Assembly (NCBI RefSeq): GCF_000745455.1
Contig: NZ_JQJI01000010.1
Span: forward strand, 1 to 62,206
Length of the DNA stretch: 62,206 bases
Source of the DNA: Mesoaciditoga lauensis cd-1655R = DSM 25116
Lineage (GTDB): Bacteria; Thermotogota; Thermotogae; Mesoaciditogales; Mesoaciditogaceae
Direction: 5' to 3'
Shown one piece after another: positions 42,726-51,600 of this stretch. The notes below the pieces were generated by a model, which saw only the letters and a program-made list of their open reading frames with translations, was not told the DNA's origin and searched no databases. The translations under genes and the position numbers were made by a program. Positions within the stretch are counted from its first letter, which is position 1. Each line of letters begins with the position of its first letter.

Positions 42726-44324
42726 ATGAAAAATCTTATCGAAAAAACGCTTGATTCCATGAGCCTTGAAGAAAAAATTGGACAAGTGGTGATATGTGGT
42801 TTTTACGGCACTACACCGTCTAAAGAAATAGAGACTTTGATTCGGAAATACCACCTGGGAAATGTGATACTTTTCAAGAGAAACATCGAAAACCCGGAAC
42901 AATTGAGAGAACTCACGTTCTCACTTCAAGAAATGTCAAAAATTCCTCTTTCTATAGCTGTGGATCAAGAAGGTGGAATAGTTACCCGTCTTACGGAGCC
43001 GTTTACCACTTTTCCAGGAAACATGGCGACGGCGGCAACCCAGGATGTTCATAACGCTTACCTAACTGGATTGGTAATGGCTAAAGAGATGCGGGCCGTC
43101 GGAATAAATTGGGATCTTGCCCCCGTCGTTGATATCAACGATTTACCTCAAAATCCAAGTATTGGAGTGAGAAGCTATTCCGATGACCCTGAAATTGTCG
43201 CCAGATTCGCTTCTGAATTCGTGAGAGGAATCCATGATGGAAAAGTTGCAGCCTGTGCGAAGCACTTTCCTGGAAAAGGACACAGTGCAAAAGATGCGCA
43301 CTTGGAAATGCCAACTGTTGATAGAGACATGAGAACGTTGGAAAAAATAGAGTTATATCCATATAGGGAATTGATGAAAGTGGGAATTGATTCCATAATG
43401 CCCTCTCATGTTTATTATCCGGCCTTGTGTGAAGAAAAAAATCTTCCAGCCACTCTTTCCAAAAATGTAATGATTGACTTGTTAAAAAACAAGATGGGAT
43501 TCAAAGGCGTGAATGTTACCGATGACCTTGAAATGGGTGGAATAACCAACTCTTTGTCTGGTAGCGAAGCAGCATGGATATCCTTCAAAAATGGTGCGGA
43601 CGTTGTTATGATGTGCCACACTTTCGAAGAACAAGTGAAAACTTTTGAAAAGATCAAAGAAAAAGTATTGGATGGTTCGATCAGCATGGAAAAACTCAAC
43701 GACTCCGTGCGAAGAGTGCTTGAAATGAAAATGAATATTGGACTTTTTGACGGGCCGCTTGCAATAGAAAACGAAATTGGTGATGAAAGTTCCTTAGAAA
43801 TAGCAAAAGATATCGCGAGAAAATCCATAACGCTTTGTAAAAACGAAAGTGGACTGGTTAAAAAGATAATGAAAAAGCCGTTGATGGTAGTTTTTCCGAC
43901 AAGCATGGCGTTGGTAAAAGTTGAAGAAAGCGAAAAACAAAAGGTGCTTGAAATAGAGCGAGTGCTGAAAAAGCATTCTCACTTTCCCGTTACAAGCATT
44001 GGTATCTCTCCAAAGCCAACAAAAAATGAGATAAAAGAGGTTATATCCAAAGTAAGAGAATTCAACGGCAATGTGCTTTTATGCACCTTAAATGCTCACA
44101 TAGTAAGTGAAGAAAGGGAATTGGTGGAAGAGATGGTTTTGTTGAAACCAGATAAAACCCTTGTTGTTGCTTTGAGGAACCCTTACGATTGTTTTCTAAA
44201 AGGCGTAAAAAATTCTGTGGCGCTTTACAATTACTCTCCTCTTTCGCAGCGTGTTTTTGCCGAAATGTTGGTTAATGGTGAAAAGTTCACCGGGAAATTG
44301 CCCCTGCTTCATTGGAGAACTTGA
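42726..44324 (+). CDS. nagZ: Glycoside hydrolase family 3, NagZ-type beta-N-acetylglucosaminidase
   Basis: Removes N-acetylglucosamine from peptidoglycan fragments. The 532-residue protein has the GH3 NagZ signatures PLSIAVDQEGGIVTRL, the His/Asp loop ACAKHFPGKGHSAKDAHLEMP and the nucleophile Asp in GVNVTDDLEMGGI, plus a roughly 200-residue C-terminal domain (from about 340) as in longer Gram-positive NagZ proteins. No signal peptide is seen, so it acts in the cytoplasm. AAAGGAG upstream of the ATG is made by the target duplication of the inserted element. It is the first gene of a four-gene recycling set. Confidence 0.93.
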   Translation: MKNLIEKTLDSMSLEEKIGQVVICGFYGTTPSKEIETLIRKYHLGNVILFKRNIENPEQLRELTFSLQEMSKIPLSIAVDQEGGIVTRLTEPFTTFPGNMATAATQDVHNAYLTGLVMAKEMRAVGINWDLAPVVDINDLPQNPSIGVRSYSDDPEIVARFASEFVRGIHDGKVAACAKHFPGKGHSAKDAHLEMPTVDRDMRTLEKIELYPYRELMKVGIDSIMPSHVYYPALCEEKNLPATLSKNVMIDLLKNKMGFKGVNVTDDLEMGGITNSLSGSEAAWISFKNGADVVMMCHTFEEQVKTFEKIKEKVLDGSISMEKLNDSVRRVLEMKMNIGLFDGPLAIENEIGDESSLEIAKDIARKSITLCKNESGLVKKIMKKPLMVVFPTSMALVKVEESEKQKVLEIERVLKKHSHFPVTSIGISPKPTKNEIKEVISKVREFNGNVLLCTLNAHIVSEERELVEEMVLLKPDKTLVVALRNPYDCFLKGVKNSVALYNYSPLSQRVFAEMLVNGEKFTGKLPLLHWRT

Positions 44325-44325
44325 A

Positions 44326-45237
44326 ATGCGTGCCGTTGGAATAGATGGTGGAGGAACTCATACGAGATTTGTCCTCTATGACGAAAAGGATGGCATTTTA
44401 AACTCGGTGGAGATAAATTCTTCAAGCAATTACCATCTTGTAGGAGCCAAAAAGGTCAAGGAAACTTTTGAAGAAGGGATAAAACGTGTTTCAATGGGAT
44501 TTGGCTTTGATACCGTGGGAGCCGGATTAAGTGGCGTAGATAGGCCGGCCGACAAGAAGGTGATGTTTGAAATTTTTGAGGAGATAGGCGTAAAAGACTT
44601 TGCAATTTCCAACGATGGAATAACCGCCTTATGGGGTGCAACCGGTGGAGTAGGCGTGTTGATGATAGCGGGCACGGGGTCACTTGTCATAGGTAGAAAT
44701 TCCGACGGAGAAGTGCATAGGGCCGGTGGATGGGGATATATGTTCGACGAATACTGTGGGGGATTTTGGTTTTCAAATCGTGCAGCGGTAGCGGCACTTG
44801 AAAACAGGGATGGCATTGGACCCGAAACGACGTTAAGGCAAAGACTTGTGGAATTCTACAATTTGAACTCCATAGAAGAGATCATTTACCTCTATTACTC
44901 AAATTTTGAAAAGTCCAAAATCGCATCCGCTGCCAAACTTGTTTTTGAAGAGGCGCTAAAAAAGGATAAAGTGGCCGTTCAAATAGTGAAATACGGTATA
45001 GAGAAATCCATGAAGATGATAGAAGCCGTTGAAAAGAGATGTGGGTTTGCTGGGAATTTTGCCTTCTCTTACACTGGCGGCCTCTTTAACTCCGAATATT
45101 TTCTTGAAAAAGTAAAAGAAGGCTTCAGAAATTCATTTCCAAAGGGACGATTCATCATTCCGAAATTTGGAGCGGATGTGGGAGCAGCCTTAATGGCAAT
45201 AGATTCGTGGAGGAAAAAACATGAAAAGGTTAGATGA
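44326..45237 (+). CDS. BadF/BcrA-type sugar kinase, probably N-acetylglucosamine (or MurNAc) kinase
   Basis: A 303-residue ASKHA ATPase: phosphate-1 motif MRAVGIDGGGTHTRFVLYDE, VGAGLSGVDRP, phosphate-2 region IAGTGSLVIGRNSDG, then GGWGYMFDEYCGGFWFSNRAAVAAL and the adenosine motif YTGGLFNSEYFLEKV. This matches the BadF/BadG family, which includes GlcNAc kinase and MurNAc kinase. It lies one base after the nagZ stop, so free GlcNAc or MurNAc released by NagZ is the expected substrate. It overlaps the next gene by 17 bases. Confidence 0.88.
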   Translation: MRAVGIDGGGTHTRFVLYDEKDGILNSVEINSSSNYHLVGAKKVKETFEEGIKRVSMGFGFDTVGAGLSGVDRPADKKVMFEIFEEIGVKDFAISNDGITALWGATGGVGVLMIAGTGSLVIGRNSDGEVHRAGGWGYMFDEYCGGFWFSNRAAVAALENRDGIGPETTLRQRLVEFYNLNSIEEIIYLYYSNFEKSKIASAAKLVFEEALKKDKVAVQIVKYGIEKSMKMIEAVEKRCGFAGNFAFSYTGGLFNSEYFLEKVKEGFRNSFPKGRFIIPKFGADVGAALMAIDSWRKKHEKVR

Positions 45238-46279
45238 GCTTTTCAAAGAAGCCGTTGATGATGGGATTTTTCCAGGTGCCGTTTTACTTGTTGGAGATTC
45301 AAAAAAGATCATCTTTCAAAAAGCCTATGGTTATCGTTCCGTTAAGCCAAGAAAAGAGAAGAACGATGTCAACACGATATACGATTTGGCATCAATGACA
45401 AAGGTTATAGCCACAACGCCAGCTATTATGAAACTTGTTGAAGAAGGGGAAATAAGCCTGTACGATCGAGTGCACTTTTTTGTGGAAGGTTTTGACACTC
45501 AGGAAAAACAAGACATTCGTGTGTGGCATCTTTTGACTCATACTTCCGGCCTTCCTCCGTATTCAAATGCATGGAAAAGGAAAAAGGGCAAAAAGGAACT
45601 GCTTGATGTGATCAACCTTACAAAACTGGAGAATCCGGTCGGGAAAAAGTATGTCTATTCTTGCTTGAATTTCATAACGCTCATGGAAATTGTGGAAAAA
45701 GTGATATCTAAAAGCTTTGATGATTTTCTGAAAGAACAAGTTTTTGCTCCGCTTGAAATGAAACACACCTCTTTTACGCCACCCAAAGAATGGTTGCCTC
45801 AAATTGCACCAACTTCAAAAAGAAAGGGAAAGATCCTTCGAGGAGAAGTGGATGACGAACTGGCATACTATCTTGGGGGAGTAAGCGGAAACGCGGGACT
45901 TTTTTCCACCGCTGAGGATATTTATAAATACGCCAAGATGTTGCTGAATAAAGGAAAGTACAAGGGTAAAAAGATCTTTTCAGAGGCAACGATAAACGCT
46001 TTTACCGCCGAATCGTTTTCAAACGGTGCTATTCGAAGGGCGCTTGGATGGGATATGAAATCTTACGCAAGCTCATGTGGGGATCTCATGAGCGAAAAAG
46101 CTTATGGTCATACGGGCTTTACAGGGACTTCTATATGGATAGATCCAGTTTACGATGTTGTGGTGATCCTTCTTACGAACAGGGTTAATGTCAGTAGAAG
46201 AAAAAACCTGGAAAAAATCATAGAATTCCGACCTAGGTTGCACAATTACGTGTTAAGCCATCTTGGAGAGTTAAATTGA
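45221..46279 (+). CDS. Beta-lactamase-fold serine hydrolase, AmiE-like N-acetylmuramoyl-L-alanine amidase candidate
   Basis: A 352-residue protein of the class C beta-lactamase/PBP fold: nucleophile in ASMTKV (SxxK, near residue 63), second motif around YVYSCLNF (YSxLN), third motif YGHTGFTGT (HTG in place of KTG). Bacillus YbbE/AmiE, which lies next to nagZ in the mur operon, has this fold and removes the peptide from MurNAc. The present gene sits between the kinase and anmK, so the same role is likely. No signal peptide, so it is cytoplasmic. It overlaps both neighbours. Confidence 0.82.
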   Translation: MKRLDELFKEAVDDGIFPGAVLLVGDSKKIIFQKAYGYRSVKPRKEKNDVNTIYDLASMTKVIATTPAIMKLVEEGEISLYDRVHFFVEGFDTQEKQDIRVWHLLTHTSGLPPYSNAWKRKKGKKELLDVINLTKLENPVGKKYVYSCLNFITLMEIVEKVISKSFDDFLKEQVFAPLEMKHTSFTPPKEWLPQIAPTSKRKGKILRGEVDDELAYYLGGVSGNAGLFSTAEDIYKYAKMLLNKGKYKGKKIFSEATINAFTAESFSNGAIRRALGWDMKSYASSCGDLMSEKAYGHTGFTGTSIWIDPVYDVVVILLTNRVNVSRRKNLEKIIEFRPRLHNYVLSHLGELN

Positions 46280-47421
46280 AGATAATGGATAAGCTTTTGA
46301 AAATAGTTCGCAAAAAATGTAGAACCGTTGTTGGCATGATGTCTGGTACATCGGTTGATGGACTTGATCTTGCAGCTGCAAGAATTTGTGGATGTGGTCG
46401 GCAAACAAAAGTTGAAATACTAAAAACCGAAAAGATAGATTATCCTTCTCCATTGAGAAAAAAGATTTTAAATTCCATGAGAGAAGATGCAAAAGTGCGT
46501 GAAGCCTGCCCACTTGATTTTGAAGTGGGCACTTTCTTTGGAAAATGTGTCAAGAAATTTGTAAGCTCAAATGAGTTAAGGGTGGATGTAATCGCAAGCC
46601 ACGGTCAAACCATATATCATCACCCCCATTCTGATAGCTCTTTTGCCTGTACACTTCAAATTGGTGATGGCGATCTCATAGCTACTGAAAGTGGCATCGT
46701 AACCATTTCTGATTTTAGAATAAAAGACATGGCATATGGAGGTGAAGGGGCCCCACTGGTTCCTTATGTGGATTATCTGCTGTATTCAAGCGAAGGAGAG
46801 TCGATCGCTCTTAACAACCTGGGAGGAATATCCAACGTTACGTACATTCCAAAAGGTGCCCGTGAAGATGAAATAACAGCTTTCGATACAGGCCCTGCGA
46901 ATGCGTTGATCGATGTTGCCGTTTCAAATTTTTTTGGAATTGCCTTTGACGAAGATGGAAAATTTTCTTCTAAAGGTCATATTAACGAGAAGGCTTTTGA
47001 AGCCCTGAAAAAAAGGGAGATGCCGTACATTTCCCGTACGCCTCCAAAATCAACTGGTAAAGAAGTTTACAACGAACATTACATCGCTGAGTTTATGAAT
47101 TTGGACCCTTATGATGTTCTTAGAACGCTTGTTGAATTCACAGCATGGACGATTTGGGAATCTTACAGAAGGTACATAATTCCCAACGGACTTGATAGAA
47201 TTGTGCTAACAGGTGGAGGAGTCATGAACCAAACACTGGTGAAAGCATTGAGAAGGTATTTCAAAGGCATTCCGGTAGATATAGCCGGAGACTGGAAGTT
47301 CAGAGAAGCTAAAGCATTTGCCGTGCTTGCAAACGAGCTTTTGTGTTCGAACCGCGCAAATATCCCTCATATTACAGGCGCTTTTTCTAAGGCATTCCTT
47401 GGAAAAATTTCTTTGCCGTGA
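46276..47421 (+). CDS. anmK: 1,6-anhydro-N-acetylmuramic acid kinase
   Basis: Opens and phosphorylates anhydro-MurNAc to MurNAc-6-phosphate. The 381-residue protein has VVGMMSGTSVDGLDLA, IASHGQTIYHHP, GGEGAPLVPYVDYLL, LNNLGGISNVTYIP, AFDTGPANALIDVAV, and VLTGGGVMNQTL, the full AnmK motif set. The start is TTG 46276, with GGAGAG upstream and overlapping the amidase stop as TTGA, or ATG 46285. It completes a NagZ-kinase-amidase-AnmK set; the MurQ etherase needed next is not in the window. Confidence 0.95.
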   Translation: MKIMDKLLKIVRKKCRTVVGMMSGTSVDGLDLAAARICGCGRQTKVEILKTEKIDYPSPLRKKILNSMREDAKVREACPLDFEVGTFFGKCVKKFVSSNELRVDVIASHGQTIYHHPHSDSSFACTLQIGDGDLIATESGIVTISDFRIKDMAYGGEGAPLVPYVDYLLYSSEGESIALNNLGGISNVTYIPKGAREDEITAFDTGPANALIDVAVSNFFGIAFDEDGKFSSKGHINEKAFEALKKREMPYISRTPPKSTGKEVYNEHYIAEFMNLDPYDVLRTLVEFTAWTIWESYRRYIIPNGLDRIVLTGGGVMNQTLVKALRRYFKGIPVDIAGDWKFREAKAFAVLANELLCSNRANIPHITGAFSKAFLGKISLP

Positions 47422-47510
47422 CATCATTTTTTACCTTTTTCGCCGCAAGTACAGAACAAAACATCATTTCTTGTTCCCATAAAAAATGAAAAAGAGCCTC
47501 TCTCTGGATC

Positions 47511-47948
47511 TTTCTAACTCATGTTGTGCGTGAACATTACGAAAGGTATTACAAGAAGCATTAATCTCCCTATGAGAACATGTGAGCCACATTTAAACAC
47601 CGCTTTCCAAGTGGTCAAGACATTTTTTCGAAGTCCTGTCAGAACGGATTCGCTCTTTTACCCATCTTACGACTCAAAAAACGAGGCACGCTCAGACACT
47701 CGTCCATGAGTGCTTCGCTTTCTCAACACATCCGTGTGTTTTCCAACCTCGTTTTTATGGGTCTTCAGAGGGAAAGCTCATATGTTCTGACAAGTACTTC
47801 GAGGATTAGATTTAATTTCTTCTTGATTAGCTTCGTGCTTTGTGGTTGCTTTTCACGCGTTTTTAGTCTCATTTTAGTTAATTTGGTTGTTTGCAGTGTT
47901 TGGTATCGATGATGCTTTTTAACATCAACGCACAATGTGAGCTTCTAA
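47511..47948 (+). repeat. MITE-like element, family A, enlarged copy with near-exact duplication
   Basis: Element 47518-47941 (424 bp) with TTTCTAA before (47511-47517) and CTTCTAA after (47942-47948), 6 of 7 matching. Terminal repeats CTCATGTTGTGCGTGAACAT and CATCAACGCACAATGTGAG. The centre carries AACGAGG arms; the right arm has about 60 extra bases near 47815-47915. This and the next two repeats fill the 1,188-base gap between anmK and the giant lipoprotein gene. Confidence 0.8.
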
Positions 47949-47949
47949 A

Positions 47950-48054
47950 TTCAAAAATGTTGTATTCAAATGTCTCTCACATGTTCTCATAGAACGCTTT
48001 TGTTTCTTGTAACGCCTTTCGTGATATTCACATGGTGTTCACACACAAGATTAG
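47950..48054 (-). repeat. Dispersed repeat family A, terminal fragment
   Basis: TCTCACATGTTCTCATAGAA, TTTCTTGTAACGCCTTTCG and GTTCACACACAAGATTAG match the reverse complement of the left third of the family A element. It directly abuts the enlarged copy. Confidence 0.6.
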
Positions 48055-48142
48055 TTGTTGACAAATTGTTGTTTTTGTTTTACAATTATCAAAATAAGAA
48101 AATGAACTTCCTTCGTTCAAATTATGCAAGTCGAATTAAGAA

Positions 48143-48340
48143 CTCACGTTGTGCGTGAAGATTAAGAAATCAATTGGAAGGCCGTCGGTGTTAAAAACTA
48201 AGAGGGAAAAGGGAAGTCTCCGTGCCATTTTATGGATATTTTGTCCCCATTTGGAGGGGAAGTGACGGCGAAGCCATTTTATAATAAGAAGTCTGCCCCT
48301 GCGTGCGGGGGAAGTGTCGGCAAAGCCGACAAAGGGGGAT
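48143..48340 (+). repeat. Dispersed repeat family B, copy 2
   Basis: Starts CTCACGTTGTGCGTGAAGAT, then TAAGAAATCAATTGGAAGGC, and two tandem units with CCCC/GGGG hairpins (GAAGTGACGGCGAAGCC; GTCTGCCCCTGCGTGCGGGG; GAAGTGTCGGCAAAGCCGAC). Family A-like terminal repeat at the left. Similarity to copy 3 continues about 25 bases further left. Confidence 0.75.
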
Positions 48341-48489
48341 ACGAGACTAACTTCTCACGCTACGAATGACTTCTCAATTCTGGTTGAATTCAAAAAGGCC
48401 AGCTTAGGATCATAAGACTTTGTTGAGCCAATTAGAATACCTTGATGGCACTCTTGAAAGCAATTTCCAACGATTTAAGCTATATTCAA

Positions 48490-48516
48490 AGGCTTGAGAT
48501 TTTAATATTCAAGCCT
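48490..48516. repeat. 8-bp inverted repeat upstream of the giant lipoprotein gene
   Basis: AGGCTTGA (48490-48497) and TCAAGCCT (48509-48516) are perfect inverted repeats with an AT-rich 11-base loop, about 95 bases before the start codon. No T run follows on the plus strand, so a regulatory site is more likely than a terminator. Confidence 0.4.
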
Positions 48517-48609
48517 GCATAATTTGAGCTTCAAAAACCATCTAAATTCTTTACGAAGATAAAAGAAAACACAATGGGAAGGGCATATTTTAAACTAGGA
48601 GGCTTACCT

Positions 48610-51600
48610 ATGAAGAAAAAGAAAGTGTGGTTTTTGGCGTTAACAGCTAGTGTAGCGGTTTTACTGCTTTCAGGGTGTTTTCTCTTCTTACCTCCCTCAC
48701 CTACTAATTTGCAAGCCACTGCTATCAGCACTTCTACCATTCATCTTGAATGGAACGGCTCAGCTGACAAATTTTTAATTTACAGAACGGATTCTTTAAG
48801 TGAGCAGTTTGAAAAGCAAACCGAGGTTTCTTCCAATTCGTATGAGGACAAAGGGCTATTGCCAAATACGACTTATTATTACAAAATAAAAGCTAAAAGC
48901 GGATCGCAAAATTCAGCCTTTTCCGACCCTGCTTCTGCTAAAACTTTTGCGCTTAAATACAAGCCTCCTTTTTTAAAAATTTCCAGTTCTTCTACTGAAG
49001 ATGTTGACGTATCCTGGGCAAATCCGGAGGGAAAATATACCCTTCTCCTTTTCAAAAGCTCATCGCCTGACAGTGGATTCACAAGAATTTCTACTTTGAC
49101 CTACCAAAACAACGAATACGTGGATAAAGATGTGCAACCAAACACGATTTATTATTACAAGGCCAAAGTGTACAACGCACAAGGAGAATCTGATTTTTCC
49201 ACACCTCTAAAGGCTATGACAAAGCTCTTAATTCCAACAAATCTTCGTGAAGTATCAACTACTCCCGGAAGCGTGGAACTTGAATGGGATTACGCATCTG
49301 AACTCTATGACGGATTTTACATTTACCGTTCAAACAGCTCAACTGGAACTTATACTAAAGTTGCGTACAGCGGAAAAAAGACGTTTACGGATACACCCCT
49401 TCACCATGCGACCACTTATTTTTACAAAGTTAGCGCTCTTTATCTTACAGAAGAATCATCCAAAAGCTTGGCTATTTCTGTCATCACAAAGCAAGAAAAA
49501 CCGTTCAATCCCTCATCGCTTTACGTGAACAATCTCACGTACAATTCTGTAACTTTGAAATGGAAAGACAACTCCGATAACGAAAAAGGTTTTGTCGTTT
49601 ATCGCTCCAGCACAAATTCTGTTTTTACTCAGATTGCCACTGTTGCAGCCAATACAACAACGTATACCGATTTGAATCTTACTCCGAACCAAACGTACCA
49701 ATACGAAGTTTTGGCTTACAATGAAATCGGCGACTCTCCGTTCAGTAACGTCATAAAAGCTGTTCCACGCCTTTTGGCACCAATTTTAAGCATCACATCA
49801 TCGGCGACACATGATATAAGTCTCTCATGGAGTGAAGCTGCCACGGGAGTCGTGGGATTCAAACTTTACAGATCAGAAGATGATTTGAACTTTATGCAAA
49901 TATCCACCTTTTCAAAAGATCAATTAACGTACACCGATGGCAATTTGGAAGCCTCAAAAACTTACTATTATGAGATGAGAGCCTATAATTCATCTTGTGA
50001 ATCTGGTTATTCCAACGTTGTGAAAACCATGACCACTCCGGTTCAAATTGCTTCCAATACCAGCGTGATGAACACAGAAGATATAGAAGAGTCGGTTTCA
50101 ACGGTTGAAGATAACGGAGCGGTGATAAAGTTTTCAGATCCAAGGTATGCAATCCTTAAGAAAGGTGACTTTTTGGTTGCCCCCATAACAAATAAAACAC
50201 CGAATGGTCTTTTAAGAAAAGTGGAATCTGTTACCAAGGAAGGAAGCCAGATAATTGTTACATCCACACCTGTTCCCTTAACGGATGTTGTGAAAAATGG
50301 AAACGCGGAATTTTCTGCAACTGTGATGATAAGTTCAGCCCAACCTACGGTAAAAACAGAAAGCGTTAAAGTCATGGATAAGAATGTTAATTTTAGTATA
50401 CCTATCTACGATGAAGATGGGAATCCTTATACCACGGACGATCAAATAACGCTTAAAGGTCATTTCGGTCTTAGGTATCATTGCAGTCTCAGCCTGGATA
50501 TAAGCTGGCATAAGGTGAAAAAATTCAAATTCTCAAACACTTTTAAATTCGACAACAGCTTGAGTCTTGTGGCAGAATCTGGTTTGGGATTGGGATATGG
50601 TAACGCATCCATTAATGGTATATCAACGTCAATTGCCACTGTCGATTTTGAACCAATTGAATTTTCTATAGGCCCGGTTCCCGTTGTTATATATCCTGTA
50701 TTAGATGTATCAGCTGGTGTGGAAGCTGGAAATGCTCCTTTGAACATCAACACGGGATACAACTACACTCTTAAATTAACTGCGGGAGCTAAATATACTG
50801 ATGAAGATGGATGGAACAGTATTGGTAAGTTGGATAATGATTTCAACGCTTATTTCAACCAGAACTATGGTGGTTCAACTACTTATGACGTAGATGCGTA
50901 TTTAGAACCAGATCTTTATTTTTACATCTATGGAGTAGTTGGCCCATATGTATACATTCAACCATCCCTTGAGTATAATCAGAACAACTCACGAGGAGAT
51001 TGGCTTGATCTTTACGCCAATTTGGATGCTGGAATAGCTTTAGACATAAAAGGGTTGGATAATCTTATTGGAACCCCAAGTTACAGTCTTTACAACAAGC
51101 AATGGAGAATATACTCTAAATTCCAGAAGCCGGCAACACCTACAGATTTAACTTTAAATCTTATCAAAAATTCAATTTCTGGGAGATATAATAACGTGGC
51201 ACTTAATTGGAAAGATAAACCTAAATTCGCGGATGGTTTTGAAATAAGAAGGGGTTACGACGACAAAAATTACGAAAAGGTTGCCACAGTGTCAGTTGAT
51301 AGTCGAAGCTGGATCGATAAGCCCTCTAAAGATGGAAATTTCTACTACGAGATACGCAGTTTTTATCAGAAGTATGGAAAAACGTTTTATTCCGGTTGGG
51401 AAAAAGCGAACAAATTAATTTTGTATCCGCCCAGCCGCTTGAACATACGGAATATAATTGGAAGCTATGCCACACTTCAATGGGAAAATCTTTCAACGAC
51501 GGCAACCGAATGTGTGTTGACGAAAAACAATACGCCAATTGCCACTCTTTCGGCTAATACAAATACTTTTACGGACTCAGGATTGAAAGATGGACACACT

